Shown: piece after piece, positions 1 to 8,983 of the stretch | Layout of the letters: each line of letters starts with the position of its first letter | Position numbering within the stretch: position 1 is the stretch's first letter | Source of the DNA: Polynucleobacter sp. MWH-Braz-FAM2G | GTDB lineage: Bacteria > Pseudomonadota > Gammaproteobacteria > Burkholderiales > Burkholderiaceae | Length of the DNA stretch: 64,000 nucleotides | Reading direction: 5' to 3' | Assembly (NCBI RefSeq): GCF_018687635.1 | Contig: NZ_CP061300.1 | Span: forward strand, 1,757,424 to 1,821,423 | Made by a program: the position numbers and the translations under genes | Notes under the pieces: generated by a model | Told to the model about the DNA's origin: nothing | What the model saw: only the letters and a program-made list of their open reading frames with translations | Database searches by the model: none

Positions 1-188
1 GTGCGCCCTTTTACCCCGATAACCAGTCCCGAGTCCCTTAGAGGTCGCAAAAGCAACTCGATACGACTTACCGATAAATGCAGTCTTTTTGCTATCTCCG
101 GTGCAGGAACGAGGTTACCGTTGATTGAATGGCAGGCGATATCAACTAAAGTATTTAGCGCTACTTTGACTGCTCTAGTGACTTCCAT
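1..188 (-). CDS. Rrf2-family transcriptional regulator (partial, 3' end outside window)
   Basis: The minus strand from an ATG at 188 is open to the window edge for 62 codons. It reads as the N-terminal winged helix-turn-helix of an Rrf2 regulator (IscR/NsrR/RirA type): MEVTRAVKVALNTLVDIA, then an 'EIAKRLHLSVSRIE' recognition helix and 'LRDSGLVIGVKG' leading into the wing. A GGAAG ribosome site sits six bases before the ATG. The C-terminal cysteines that would show an iron-sulfur cluster lie outside the window, so NsrR-like and IscR-like roles cannot be separated. It is transcribed divergently from the DUF4149-like gene across about 100 bp. The plus-strand frame over the same bases is a shadow. 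Confidence 0.75.
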   Translation of the reverse strand, partial: MEVTRAVKVALNTLVDIACHSINGNLVPAPEIAKRLHLSVSRIELLLRPLRDSGLVIGVKGR

Positions 189-289
189 AAATTACTTCCA
201 CGATGACTTGGCATAACTGTTAGATTCAAACTAGTATGTAACTGATTCAAACTTTATGCTGTACCGCAATAATTAACCCTTTTTATACT

Positions 290-781
290 ATGGTTGAAAT
301 AGTGAGCTCCCAATACACCCTTGTGATTCGGCTATTGCGCCTACTAACAAGCTTGTTAACTGGGGGCATCATCGCTGAATCAATCAGCTGTTTGGCTACC
401 TATTTTTTGATCAATGATTCTCAAGTAGCCGGCATGGTCAGCCACCTACTCATGCAGCATCTCTCGTACTATTTCTTAGGTAGCGCCTTTGTCATCTTGA
501 GTCTGGGAAATATCTTAATTAAACGCGGAGAAAATTCGCTGCGAATGCTACGAATGCCTTCTCTGATCCTCATCTTAACGATTGCAGGAAGCAACTTCCT
601 CTTAATACCTCGCATGGATTATTTACGAGAAACCGCCCTGCTAGATGGAATGCCAGTCATGCTCTCGCCCTTTGCGAACTACTTTCAAATCCTCAACAGT
701 CTAGTTTTGCTATTCCTATTGATTCAAATTACCACTAGCATCTTATTGGCATGGCGCTTGTATAGACCCGAGTCAACCTAA
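290..781 (+). CDS. DUF4149/TMEM205-like membrane protein
   Basis: This 163-residue protein is strongly hydrophobic, with about four predicted membrane helices (roughly residues 12-38, 55-75, 88-108 and 130-155). The segment 'LLIPRMDYLRE' followed by a Phe-x-x-x-hydrophobic helix resembles the DUF4149 pattern (a PRI/LRE motif, then a last helix). Its function is unknown; family members are small inner-membrane proteins. A TATACT hexamer at 284-289 touches the ATG, so either the start is a little downstream or the match is chance. Its end overlaps the convergent DUF2244 gene by 9 bp. Confidence 0.6.
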   Translation: MVEIVSSQYTLVIRLLRLLTSLLTGGIIAESISCLATYFLINDSQVAGMVSHLLMQHLSYYFLGSAFVILSLGNILIKRGENSLRMLRMPSLILILTIAGSNFLLIPRMDYLRETALLDGMPVMLSPFANYFQILNSLVLLFLLIQITTSILLAWRLYRPEST

Positions 782-1201
782 ATGTGCGCGGACTGCAGAA
801 ATTAAAGATAGCTGTTGTTCTTGCCTTAAAAACTGACCGAGCTCAACTCGTAAATTCGATTGACTGATGTGAAATGTTTTAGAACCCTCAGTAGGAGCTT
901 CTATTTTTGCCCACTGAGTATTGAATTCATATATAGATTCTTTATATCCAATGAACTTCTTGACGATTAAATGTTTACCAACAATTTCAATCGTTTCACT
1001 ATCCAACGCATGTCGACAATAAATTAAAAATCCTAAGGTTACTGCGCTGATTTCAATGACAGTAAATATCAGAATCACCCAAACTCCGGCAAGCAAAAAT
1101 CCAATAGCAACAATCACAGAGAGAGTGACCAAGGCAATATAAAACTGAAGCAATTGCTTAGGCGTAAGTGCACAGTTTCTTTGCATTTGCCAGCGCATCA
1201 T
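773..1201 (-). CDS. DUF2244 membrane protein
   Basis: This is a 142-residue DUF2244 protein. Its N-terminal MMRWQMQRNCALTPKQLLQF matches the family's usual 'RNCSLSPRQL' opening. Two adjacent membrane helices follow (about residues 20-65), then a soluble C-terminal domain with the 'IYEFNTQWAKIE' stretch. The start at 1201 was chosen over a longer in-frame start at 1300 because a GGAAGAG ribosome site precedes it and the upstream bases encode a separate small protein. Homologues often sit near cytochrome oxidase genes; no such neighbour is visible here. The biochemical role is unknown. Confidence 0.75.
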   Translation of the reverse strand: MMRWQMQRNCALTPKQLLQFYIALVTLSVIVAIGFLLAGVWVILIFTVIEISAVTLGFLIYCRHALDSETIEIVGKHLIVKKFIGYKESIYEFNTQWAKIEAPTEGSKTFHISQSNLRVELGQFLRQEQQLSLISAVRAHLG

Positions 1202-1235
1202 ACTCACTCTTCCACAAACCAAGAATCTGTATAAG

Positions 1236-1385
1236 TTATGGAGCTTTGCTGCGTGCTTGGGTTTTAGCCAACTGATCAGCGCTTCTCTGCTGAAAATCAA
1301 CCATATTGTGATAACCCATTTGGTAGCACGGACAATGTTTACCTAGAATCCAGCGGGCAAGCCTAATACGCAGTTTTTGTACCAT
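1236..1385 (-). CDS. Small basic protein of unknown function (49 aa)
   Basis: A 49-residue frame starts at an ATG (1385) preceded by AGGAG with a six-base spacer, one of the best ribosome sites in this part of the window. The product is basic (MVQKLRIRLARWILGKHCPC at the N-terminus), with an amphipathic first helix, a Cys-Pro-Cys motif near residue 18, and a polar Gln/Lys-rich tail. Its stop is 34 bp before the DUF2244 start on the same strand, so the two are probably co-transcribed. I do not recognise the family. The ribosome site and spacing support translation; function is open. Confidence 0.55.
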   Translation of the reverse strand: MVQKLRIRLARWILGKHCPCYQMGYHNMVDFQQRSADQLAKTQARSKAP

Positions 1386-1514
1386 TTACTTCTCCTAATA
1401 ATGATCTAAATGTAATCGCAAATGGGTTTTAATGCTGACCCAAATAAAACGCCAGGGGATGCACTTCAAAAGTCTGCCTCAGCAGAAATGATGCAAATCC
1501 ATTAAATTCAAAAC

Positions 1515-2159
1515 ATGACTAATTCCAATGTATTAGCCCAAAAAATTCCTCTTTTTCCTTTGGAAACCGTACTGTTTCCGGGCGGCGTTATCGCGCTCAA
1601 AATATTTGAAGCACGCTATCTAGACATGATCAAGCAATGTCTTCGTGAAAATACTGAATTTGGTGTGGTCAGCATCATTAAAAATGGGGATTCTGGGGAC
1701 CTCTATCCCCCTGCTACTTTCTCCAAAATTGGCACCTTAGCTCAAATTGAAGATTTTGATCCTGTACAACCTGCTCTGTATATGACTAAATCTCTGGGCA
1801 CCCAACGCTTCAAGTTACTAGGAAGTAGTCAGCAATCCAATGGACTTTGGGTTGGCGAAATTGAGCTTTTAGAAAATGATCCTGTTACCCCCATCCCTAA
1901 AGAACATGAGAGCGTAGCAAAATTATTAGATGAAATCATCTCAGTGATACAAAGCGAAGATCTTTTAGGTGATGCCCCTTTTAAGAAGCCCTTTAATATT
2001 GATGACTGCGGTTGGGTTTCGAATCGCTTAGCTGAACTTTTGCCAATCTCGCTGGCACAAAAAAACCATCTACTCTCACAAGTCAACCCAAGAATCAGGC
2101 TTGATCTAATTACAGAAATTATCGAAGACGGCAACTTAAGAAATCTCAAGATACATTGA
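1515..2159 (+). CDS. LON substrate-binding-domain protein (stand-alone)
   Basis: This 214-residue protein consists of a LON N-terminal domain alone, without the AAA+ or peptidase parts of Lon. The opening 'IPLFPLETVLFPGG', then 'LKIFEARYLDMI' and 'FGVVSI', are hallmark LON-domain positions in the first 55 residues. A helical C-terminal half (about 125-205) follows. Stand-alone LON-domain proteins are common in proteobacteria and are thought to bind polypeptides; their role is not settled. The stop lies 4 bp before the next start, so it is probably translated with the MpaB-type gene. Confidence 0.85.
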   Translation: MTNSNVLAQKIPLFPLETVLFPGGVIALKIFEARYLDMIKQCLRENTEFGVVSIIKNGDSGDLYPPATFSKIGTLAQIEDFDPVQPALYMTKSLGTQRFKLLGSSQQSNGLWVGEIELLENDPVTPIPKEHESVAKLLDEIISVIQSEDLLGDAPFKKPFNIDDCGWVSNRLAELLPISLAQKNHLLSQVNPRIRLDLITEIIEDGNLRNLKIH

Positions 2160-2163
2160 AATA

Positions 2164-3024
2164 ATGCTGGATGACTTAATTCGTAAAACGATTCGGGAAA
2201 TGATTGGTGGGAGTGGCCCTCCCGTTGCCTTTCTTACTCCGAAGGGAGACCGCGGCCTTTTTGGGCCTGAGTCTATTGCCTGGAAAGTCCATGCTGACTT
2301 TATATCAATGATGATTGGTGGAATTAGCTCTTTAATTTTGCAAGCACTTCATCCACAAGCATTGGCTGGAGTCTGGGATCACTCTAGTTTTCGAGAAGAC
2401 CTAAAGGGTAGACTTGGCCGAACTGCATTTTTTATTGCAGCAACCACTTATGGCTCTACCGAGATGGCAAACAAGATTATTGAAAAGGTGAACTTGATTC
2501 ATACTCAGATTAATGGCTTAGACGAGTTTAATAAACCCTATTCAGCAACTGATCCACATTTACTTGCTTGGGTTCATTTAACTGAAACCCGCAGTTTTAT
2601 GAATGCCTTTGAAAATTATAGAAATGAAAAATTAAGTACTAAAGAAAAAGACCAATACTTCTTGGAGATGAAATTGCTTGGCGAAAGAATGGGGGCGGAA
2701 GATTTACCAAGCACCTATAGCACCACAGATAAGACTATCAGAAGTTACATTCCCGAGCTTTATTTTGGAGATCGAGCAAAAAGTATTCTAGATTTGCTAG
2801 AAAACTTTCCAAGCAATTTAAGCGCCAAACCATTTATCAAACTTATTAGTCGCGCAGGATATCTCAATCTGCCAGATTGGGTTTATCCATTTCTAAATAG
2901 ACGGACTCCAAGCAATCTAGAGCGTTTCGCTGTCGGAAAGAGCATCGAGTTGATTGCAATACCCATTCGCGAGGCTCTCAAAGATGGTGTAGCCGCTCAC
3001 TCGCTTCGCAGGGTATATGGTTAA
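2164..3024 (+). CDS. Oxygenase MpaB family protein (DUF2236)
   Basis: This 286-residue protein matches the DUF2236/MpaB family (related to latex-clearing oxygenase Lcp, a b-type heme protein). Visible family features are 'AWKVHADFISMMIGG' around residue 40, 'LQALHPQALAGVWDHS' at about 58-75, 'AATTYGS' at about 97, and 'DPHLLAWVHLTETRSF' at about 136. The conserved His and Arg positions for heme binding appear to be present, but the substrate is unknown. It directly follows the LON-domain gene and probably shares its transcript. Convergent with the small Cys-rich gene downstream. Confidence 0.75.
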   Translation: MLDDLIRKTIREMIGGSGPPVAFLTPKGDRGLFGPESIAWKVHADFISMMIGGISSLILQALHPQALAGVWDHSSFREDLKGRLGRTAFFIAATTYGSTEMANKIIEKVNLIHTQINGLDEFNKPYSATDPHLLAWVHLTETRSFMNAFENYRNEKLSTKEKDQYFLEMKLLGERMGAEDLPSTYSTTDKTIRSYIPELYFGDRAKSILDLLENFPSNLSAKPFIKLISRAGYLNLPDWVYPFLNRRTPSNLERFAVGKSIELIAIPIREALKDGVAAHSLRRVYG

Positions 3025-3034
3025 TGTGTTGAGA

Positions 3035-3220
3035 TTAATCTTCGGAGATAGACTTAACTTTAATATCTGTATCAATAAGAGGCTGATGAGTGTTAGCACC
3101 CAAATTTAATGGTGGAGAAACCATTTTTTCTCCATCCCAAACCTGTCCGCACCAGCACTCCCCCGCATCATTAATGATGCAAACACCGGAGCCACAGCAA
3201 CGCTTATCTGAAGCTTTCAT
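3035..3220 (-). CDS. Small Cys-rich protein (61 aa), conserved hypothetical
   Basis: This 61-residue protein has a Cys-rich N-terminal half, 'RCCGSGVCIINDAGECWCGQ', followed by 'VWDGEKMVSPP'. The six cysteines could bind a metal or iron-sulfur centre or form disulfides; no signal peptide is seen. Similar 'CCGSGVCI..GECWCGQ.WDG' proteins occur in betaproteobacteria as hypothetical proteins, as far as I recall. The ATG at 3220 is preferred over a GTG one codon upstream because AGGGA lies seven bases before it. Single gene, convergent with the MpaB-type gene. Confidence 0.65.
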   Translation of the reverse strand: MKASDKRCCGSGVCIINDAGECWCGQVWDGEKMVSPPLNLGANTHQPLIDTDIKVKSISED

Positions 3221-3301
3221 CACTTGTTCCCTGTTAAAGATAAATTAAGACTATTCTAGGGGCATTCACAAATTATTTCTTGCACCCTTCAATAACGATA
3301 T

Positions 3302-3997
3302 ATGCACTTGTTGCCAAAACACTTTCGTGCTTTAGTCATTGGCTCCTCCGGAACTATTGGTTCACATTTTGTGAAACTTTTAGAAAGTAATCCATCGTGT
3401 TTAGAGGTGAGAGGTGTTCACCGTCACTCCACTCCTGCAATTAATTATCAGCACCCTGAAACCATCGAAGTCTGTGCCAAGAGCCTTGCTAATGATGGCC
3501 CTTTTCAGCTCATCATCAATACAATTGGCGTGCTGCATTCTGATCAATGGATGCCTGAGAAAAAGCTCGATGATTTAAATGCAAGCCAACTAACGGACAT
3601 GCTCAATATCAATACGATAGGCCCAGCATTAACAATAAGACACTTCTCTAAACTTTTAGACCCACAACATAGTGTGATGGCCACACTCTCCGCCAAGGTT
3701 GGGAGTATTGAAGATAATCGCCTCGGTGGTTGGTATAGCTACAGAAGCTCTAAAGCCGCCTTAAATATGATCATCAAGACAGCCGCTATCGAGCTTGCAA
3801 GGACCAAGCCGAATATTGCCTTAATAGCCCTCCACCCTGGAACCGTTAACTCCAGACTATCGCAACCTTTTAGAGGACAACAAATTGGCAGAGACCCCTT
3901 GCAAGCTGTCAATGAAATGTTCCATGTTCTAGAAAATGTCAGCAAGGAAGACTCTGGCAGCTTTCTTTCTTATGCCGGTGAAAAGCTGCCCTGGTAA
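3302..3997 (+). CDS. Short-chain dehydrogenase/reductase (C-factor-like)
   Basis: This 231-residue SDR has the nucleotide-binding GSSGTIG motif at residues 14-20, an 'NTIGVLHSD' equivalent of the NNAG element near residue 80, and a YSYRSSK catalytic YxxxK motif near residue 149 with an upstream Ser (TLSAKVGS). 'HPGTVNSRLSQPF' near the end is typical of the csgA/C-factor-like subgroup. The substrate cannot be told from sequence. It stands alone between the divergent small Cys-rich gene and the DUF294 gene, about 90 bp upstream of the latter. Confidence 0.8.
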   Translation: MHLLPKHFRALVIGSSGTIGSHFVKLLESNPSCLEVRGVHRHSTPAINYQHPETIEVCAKSLANDGPFQLIINTIGVLHSDQWMPEKKLDDLNASQLTDMLNINTIGPALTIRHFSKLLDPQHSVMATLSAKVGSIEDNRLGGWYSYRSSKAALNMIIKTAAIELARTKPNIALIALHPGTVNSRLSQPFRGQQIGRDPLQAVNEMFHVLENVSKEDSGSFLSYAGEKLPW

Positions 3998-4085
3998 GAC
4001 GCTCGAGTTTTCTTCTTTGAAGCGGTAAATTGAAGTTAGGGGGATCCCTTCTTCACAGAAAGGCTCTAAAGAAATAAAATGAAGA

Positions 4086-5915
4086 ATGCCTAATGCCTTT
4101 AACTTTTCAGCCTCTCCATTCGACTGCCTCAATAGCCAAGAACAAACACTGGTTAAAGATAACGTAGATATCGCCTACTTCAAAGAAGGCGAGATGATCT
4201 TAGATGTTGGCTCTACCCCAACCCATCTTTTTATTCTCATCAAAGGTTATGTTCGCCAATTAGAAGATGGTGAAGAAGTAGCCATCTTCGGTCCAGATGA
4301 CTGTTTTGATGGACGCGGTTTAGTGGCTGGAAAGGTTTCGAGTCAATTCATAGCCTCCGAAGAAGTAGTCAGCTACCAGCTAAAAAAATCGGCTGTTAAT
4401 GAGCTAATTTCTGATAATGCAACATTTGGCGCATTGCTATTTGCAGACCTCTCCAAGAAGCTCAACGCTCTGGCGGAAAGACGCAGTCAATATGAAATCA
4501 ACTCTCTTAGCCTTGCGCAGGTTAGCCAAGCATTTTTAAGAGAAGCTCATATTGTTGAGGCCAGCACAAACTTATTTGAAGTAGTCAAAATCTTTAGCGA
4601 TGAAAGAACTAACAACGTATTAGTACGCGATGAATCTAGACATGATTCAAAGATTGGAATCTTCACTACAACCAGTCTACAAAGAGCCATCCTCTCAAAA
4701 CTTCCACTAGATTCAACCCCTGTTGGTCCATTAAGCAACTTTAAGCTAATCACAGTACAGACAACTGATCATCTGTATGAAGCTTTGGCCGTGATGATTC
4801 GTCATTCTGTTCATCGCGTCATTGTGATGGATAAAGAGGTTCCGATTGGAACTCTTGAGCAAGTGGATTTACTAAGCTTTATTGCTAATAGCTCTTCTCT
4901 CGTGGTGCAAAAGATTTTACAAGCCAAAACTTTAGAAGATCTAAAAGGGGCAGCCGAGCAAATCACCAACCTCATTAGTCTGCTGCATCGTAATGGCACC
5001 AAGGTGGCAATGATTGCACGCCTTGTACAAGAATTAAATGCAAAACTATTTGAGAAGACTTGGTCACTCATTGCAAGCCCTGAATTACTAAACAATAGCT
5101 GCTTATTTGTAATGGGTAGCGAGGGTCGTGGTGAGCAAATCCTAAAAACCGATCAAGATAACGGCTTAATCATCGCCAACGACTATCCAGTCTCCAGTGA
5201 GATAGTTAGCGCTTGTGAACAATTTTCTAATGCGCTAATTGAATTTGGCTACCCAGAATGTCCAGGCAAAATTATGGTGAATAACCCTGACTGGAGAATG
5301 AGTCAAAAAGACTTTATAGAAACTACCCAAAATTGGCTTTTGGAGCCCACCCCCGATAGCCTAATGAATCTGGCCATTTTCCTAGACTCACATCCAATTT
5401 GCGGTAATTTATCTCTACTACAAGAGGTCAAACAGAGTCTATTTAAGCTAGCAACAGATAATCAATTCTTGATGGCCCGTTTTGCCTCGGCAATTGAGAG
5501 CTTCTCATCAGAAATTGGCTGGTGGAACCGACTGCTCACATTGGGCAATGATGCTTCAGAAAATCGTATCAATCTCAAAAAGGCTGGCATTTTTGCCATT
5601 ACCCATGGCATTCGCTCTCTCGCCCTAGAAAACCACATATGGGAAAACTCTACTGCTGATCGCGTCCGCGAACTTATACAAGCCCATAAAATTCCGGCTG
5701 ATTTAGGCAATGAAGCGGTTGAATCTCTTCACTTGCTAATGGAGCTTAGGTTAAAAAGTGGCCTTGCAGAGTTAGAGACTGGCAGACCTGTTTCTGGTGA
5801 AATTGATGTGGGTCGTTTATCTACCCTTGAGCGTGATCTGTTGAAAGATAGCTTAAATGTTGTGAAGCGATTTAAGCAATATCTGCGCCAACACTTCCAT
5901 CTAGAATTTGCATGA
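4086..5915 (+). CDS. cNMP-binding / CBS / DUF294 nucleotidyltransferase-like protein
   Basis: This 609-residue multidomain protein has, in order, a cyclic-nucleotide-binding domain (about 12-115), a CBS-domain pair (about 150-265), a DUF294 nucleotidyltransferase-like domain with 'MGSEGRGEQILKTDQDNGL' at about 342-360, and a helical DUF294 C-terminal domain (about 460-605). The G-S...D-x-D pattern is that of GlnD-like transferase folds, but activity is not proven. The stop overlaps the next start by 4 bp (ATGA), coupling it to a DnaQ-like exonuclease. In many proteobacteria this pair accompanies the acetate permease genes actP/DUF485, as it does here, although on opposite strands. Confidence 0.85.
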   Translation: MPNAFNFSASPFDCLNSQEQTLVKDNVDIAYFKEGEMILDVGSTPTHLFILIKGYVRQLEDGEEVAIFGPDDCFDGRGLVAGKVSSQFIASEEVVSYQLKKSAVNELISDNATFGALLFADLSKKLNALAERRSQYEINSLSLAQVSQAFLREAHIVEASTNLFEVVKIFSDERTNNVLVRDESRHDSKIGIFTTTSLQRAILSKLPLDSTPVGPLSNFKLITVQTTDHLYEALAVMIRHSVHRVIVMDKEVPIGTLEQVDLLSFIANSSSLVVQKILQAKTLEDLKGAAEQITNLISLLHRNGTKVAMIARLVQELNAKLFEKTWSLIASPELLNNSCLFVMGSEGRGEQILKTDQDNGLIIANDYPVSSEIVSACEQFSNALIEFGYPECPGKIMVNNPDWRMSQKDFIETTQNWLLEPTPDSLMNLAIFLDSHPICGNLSLLQEVKQSLFKLATDNQFLMARFASAIESFSSEIGWWNRLLTLGNDASENRINLKKAGIFAITHGIRSLALENHIWENSTADRVRELIQAHKIPADLGNEAVESLHLLMELRLKSGLAELETGRPVSGEIDVGRLSTLERDLLKDSLNVVKRFKQYLRQHFHLEFA

Positions 5916-6568
5916 GCCTGCCAATACCCAGACTTTTCAAAAATGCTTACAACTCAATTTGGCGAGAGTGGTTGATTTACCACCTAGCAGATGAGCGCTA
6001 TAAATTTATGTTTGACAAACCACCAAAGAATGAATGGGTGGTGCTGGATTGTGAAACTACGGGTTTAAGTATTGCAAAGGACCAAATCATCTCTATCGGT
6101 GCGGTGAAGATCAATGGCAACACGCTGATGACTAGCGAACGACTAGAGCTTCTAGTAAAGCCCGATAAGGAAGTATCTGCAGAAAGCGTGAAGATTCATC
6201 GTTTACGTGAGCTTGATGTCGCTAATGGCCTTGATCCCGAAATTGCTGCGGCCAAGTTAATGCAGTTTATTGGTAGCAGGCCAATTGTGGGGTACTACTT
6301 AGAGTTTGATGTTGCCATGCTACATAAAGTCATCTGGAGAATGCTGGGACAAGGACTTCCTCAAGAAAAAATTGAGGTTTCCTCTATGTACTACGAATAT
6401 AAAAATAATCAACGCCCTATCAATCAACGCGGTCAAATGATTGATCTTCGCTTTGACACTCTAATGAAGGACCTCGGTCTACCAGTACGCGAAGCGCATG
6501 ATGCCATAAATGATGCCGTCATGACGGGGATGGCTTTTATCAAACTACGCCAATTACTCGGAAAATAA
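5912..6568 (+). CDS. DnaQ-type 3'-5' exonuclease (DEDDh)
   Basis: This 218-residue protein has all the DEDDh residues: D46 and E48 in 'VVLDCETTGL', D133 in 'GYYLEFDVAML', and H196 and D201 in 'REAHDAINDAVMT'. An N-terminal extension of about 40 residues precedes the fold. It resembles stand-alone PolC/epsilon-like exonucleases found beside DUF294 proteins rather than the dnaQ replication subunit. Translational coupling to the upstream DUF294 gene suggests the two work together, perhaps in nucleotide-linked signalling or RNA/DNA trimming; that is inference. Confidence 0.85.
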   Translation: MSLPIPRLFKNAYNSIWREWLIYHLADERYKFMFDKPPKNEWVVLDCETTGLSIAKDQIISIGAVKINGNTLMTSERLELLVKPDKEVSAESVKIHRLRELDVANGLDPEIAAAKLMQFIGSRPIVGYYLEFDVAMLHKVIWRMLGQGLPQEKIEVSSMYYEYKNNQRPINQRGQMIDLRFDTLMKDLGLPVREAHDAINDAVMTGMAFIKLRQLLGK

Positions 6569-6594
6569 AAAACCAGGATTGCTCCTGGTTTTTT
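6567..6594. terminator. Bidirectional rho-independent terminator
   Basis: A perfect 12-bp stem (AAAAAACCAGGA with its complement) encloses the loop TTGC. It begins in the stop codon of the exonuclease gene and carries A/T tracts on both sides, so it can end transcripts of the exonuclease (plus) and actP (minus), which converge here. Confidence 0.9.
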
Positions 6595-6618
6595 ATCAAT
6601 CTGACTACCGTCTCACTT

Positions 6619-8346
6619 TTAGTGACCAGAAGCTCCTGATGCACCAAAGCCAGTCTCAGAGCGAACTTGCTGCGCAGCAAATGCAGCACGTTCTTTCTTA
6701 GCATTTTCACTGTTATCTAGTACAGAGAAGAGCCATACACCAAAGAAACCAATGGTGATTGAGAACAAAGCAGGTGAAGAGTATGGGAATAAAGCTGAAC
6801 CCTTAGGATTGCCCAAAACAGCCTCCCAAACTGATGGAGAAACTACAGTTAGGACAACTGAAGATACGAGACCCAAGAAACCGCCTATTACCGCGCCTTT
6901 GGTTGTGCAATTTTTCCAAAGTACTGACATAAACAGTACTGGGAAGTTTGCAGAAGCAGCAATCGCGAATGCCAAGGAAACCATGAATGCAATATTCTGC
7001 TTTTCAAAGGCAATACCCAATACCACTGCGATCACACCCAGGGTTAACGTTGTCAAACGAGAAACTTTTAACTCAGAGGCACTATCAGCATTACCCTTTT
7101 TAATTACAGTAGCGTAAAGGTCATGTGAAACCGCTGAAGCACCAGACAATGTCAAGCCAGCTACCACAGCCAAGATAGTTGCAAATGCCACTGCTGAAAT
7201 GAATCCGTAGAACACGTTTCCACCAACAGTTTTAGCAACCAATACAGCGGCCATGTTCGCAGTTCCAGCTCCGCCCTTAATCACGCCCTTAGCAACATCT
7301 GCCATCTCTGGATTGGTCAACACCAAAGTGATTGCACCAAAACCAATGATGAAGATGAGGATGTAGAAGTAACCAATCCAAGTAGTTGCCCACAAGACTG
7401 ATTTACGAGCTTCTTTTGCATCTGGTACGGTAAAGAAACGCATCAGAATGTGTGGCAAACCTGCTGTACCAAACATCAATGCCATACCAAATGAAATTGC
7501 TGAAATTGGATCTTTAATAAATCCGCCTGGGCCCATAATGCTTAGGCCAGCTTTAGCAGCCTCTTCTGGGGTTTTGCCTGCGTTAGTTGCAATTGCTGTC
7601 TTTACTTCAACCGCTTTTGCAAATAAAGCTTCTGGGCTAAATCCATATTGAGCCAATACCATGAAAGCCATGAATGTCACGCCAGCTAAAAGCAAGCAAG
7701 CTTTAATGATCTGAACCCATGTTGTAGCAGTCATGCCACCAAACAACACATAGATCATCATCAAGCAGCCAACGATTACCACTGCCATCCAGTACTCAAG
7801 ACCGAAAAGCAATTTAATCAATTGACCAGCGCCCACCATTTGAGCGATCAAATAGAAAGCCACAACTACTAAAGTGCCAGAAGCTGCAAAGGCTCTAATA
7901 GGAGTCTGCTGAAAACGATAGCCCGCTACGTCAGCAAAGGTAAATTTACCCAAGTTACGTAAACGCTCAGCCATCAAGAAGGTAATTACTGGCCAACCAA
8001 CCAAGAATCCAATTGAGTAGATCAAGCCGTCATAGCCATTAGCCATCACCGCAGCTGATATACCCAAGAAGGAAGCAGCTGACATATAGTCACCAGCAAT
8101 AGCTAAACCATTCTGAAAGCCAGTAATACCACCGCCGCCAGTGTAGAAGTCAGCAGCAGATTTGGTTTTAGATGCAGCCCACTTAGTAATGTAAAGCGTA
8201 CCTGCAACGAAGGCGCCAAACATACCAATAGCAACCCAGTTGGTATCTTGCTTTTCAACCTGACCCATATCCGCACCAGCGGCAATGGCCAACATTGGCA
8301 GTACGAAAAGCGCTAAAGCGCAAAGTAATTTTTCAATACGATTCAT
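6619..8346 (-). CDS. actP: Cation/acetate symporter ActP
   Basis: This 575-residue sodium:solute symporter (SSF family) has about 13 membrane helices. An N-terminal hydrophobic segment resembling a signal sequence ([20 protein letters not shown]) precedes '[31 protein letters not shown]', the ActP signature region near residues 67-97. It would import acetate and other short carboxylates across the inner membrane with a cation. The start overlaps the DUF485 stop by 4 bp, the usual arrangement. Length matches the family. The DUF294/exonuclease pair ends just downstream on the other strand. Confidence 0.92.
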   Translation of the reverse strand: MNRIEKLLCALALFVLPMLAIAAGADMGQVEKQDTNWVAIGMFGAFVAGTLYITKWAASKTKSAADFYTGGGGITGFQNGLAIAGDYMSAASFLGISAAVMANGYDGLIYSIGFLVGWPVITFLMAERLRNLGKFTFADVAGYRFQQTPIRAFAASGTLVVVAFYLIAQMVGAGQLIKLLFGLEYWMAVVIVGCLMMIYVLFGGMTATTWVQIIKACLLLAGVTFMAFMVLAQYGFSPEALFAKAVEVKTAIATNAGKTPEEAAKAGLSIMGPGGFIKDPISAISFGMALMFGTAGLPHILMRFFTVPDAKEARKSVLWATTWIGYFYILIFIIGFGAITLVLTNPEMADVAKGVIKGGAGTANMAAVLVAKTVGGNVFYGFISAVAFATILAVVAGLTLSGASAVSHDLYATVIKKGNADSASELKVSRLTTLTLGVIAVVLGIAFEKQNIAFMVSLAFAIAASANFPVLFMSVLWKNCTTKGAVIGGFLGLVSSVVLTVVSPSVWEAVLGNPKGSALFPYSSPALFSITIGFFGVWLFSVLDNSENAKKERAAFAAQQVRSETGFGASGASGH

Positions 8347-8651
8347 TTGACACCATCCTTCAAAATTTCAGCTGTAAGAGTGTCATATTCATTATTGGCT
8401 CTACGTACATAGATACCAGTAATCAGAATCGTGAAAACAATTACTCCCATACCAATTGGAATACCCAAGGTAATCACACCATCTCCAATAGGCTGAGCCA
8501 AGAAAGGCTTATTAAAAGCAATTAAAGCGATGTAACCGTAATAGACGATAAACATCAAAATACAGAGGGTCCAACCAAAAGTGCTGCGCTTACGCTTTAG
8601 CTCTTGGTATTTTGGATTAGCCTCTATGCGCGCAACGACAGCATCAGACAT
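8343..8651 (-). CDS. DUF485 membrane protein (YjcH-like)
   Basis: This 102-residue protein with two membrane helices matches DUF485: '[16 protein letters not shown]' near the N-terminus, then '[20 protein letters not shown]' and a second helix ending in '[10 protein letters not shown]'. The start at 8651 is chosen because AAGGAGAAG precedes it at seven bases; a longer frame to 8687 has no ribosome site. DUF485 genes are almost always the first gene of the acetate permease operon, as here. The role in transport is not defined; it may be an accessory subunit of ActP. Confidence 0.88.
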   Translation of the reverse strand: MSDAVVARIEANPKYQELKRKRSTFGWTLCILMFIVYYGYIALIAFNKPFLAQPIGDGVITLGIPIGMGVIVFTILITGIYVRRANNEYDTLTAEILKDGVK

Positions 8652-8983
8652 ACACTTCTCCTTGAGAATTACTACGAGATACACCAACTAAATAGACCAT
8701 GATTTTAATAGGGGTAAGCATTCTAAAAGCCCGAAATTAAGGGTCTATATCCATGTGCTTAGGGTAGATCCTATAAAGGTATTCCCTAGAACATGCTCCA
8801 AAATTTCGATGAGAAAAATTTTCAATGCACCAAAGTAGAGAACTAAGAATTATTTCATTTTGAGAACACTTGAATGATCTTAGGCGTGCATGCATTGCAT
8901 CAATTTTTGATTTGGGGGTTATCACTAATTTTTTATATTTAAGTGAAAATTTAGCAATCTATTTCATTCATATTTCTGTTCTT
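8652..8983. promoter_or_regulatory. Divergent control region of actP operon and FixJ-type regulator
   Basis: This 332-bp stretch has no convincing gene. It must hold the promoters of the DUF485-actP operon (minus) and the response-regulator gene (plus). Two direct repeats, GGTAGATCC (8763-8771) and GGTATTCCC (8778-8786), lie 15 bp apart, about 1.5 helical turns, on the actP side. They could be half-sites for the LuxR-type regulator encoded next door; that is a guess. The response-regulator start has no clear ribosome site. Confidence 0.35.

Noticed and set aside
1..216. Plus-strand frame of 71 codons at the left edge
   Set aside because: The opposite strand encodes a clear Rrf2 helix-turn-helix with a ribosome site; the plus frame has no family features.
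284..289. TATACT hexamer as promoter of the DUF4149-like gene
   Set aside because: It abuts the ATG and has no -35 partner at the right distance, so it was not listed as a promoter.
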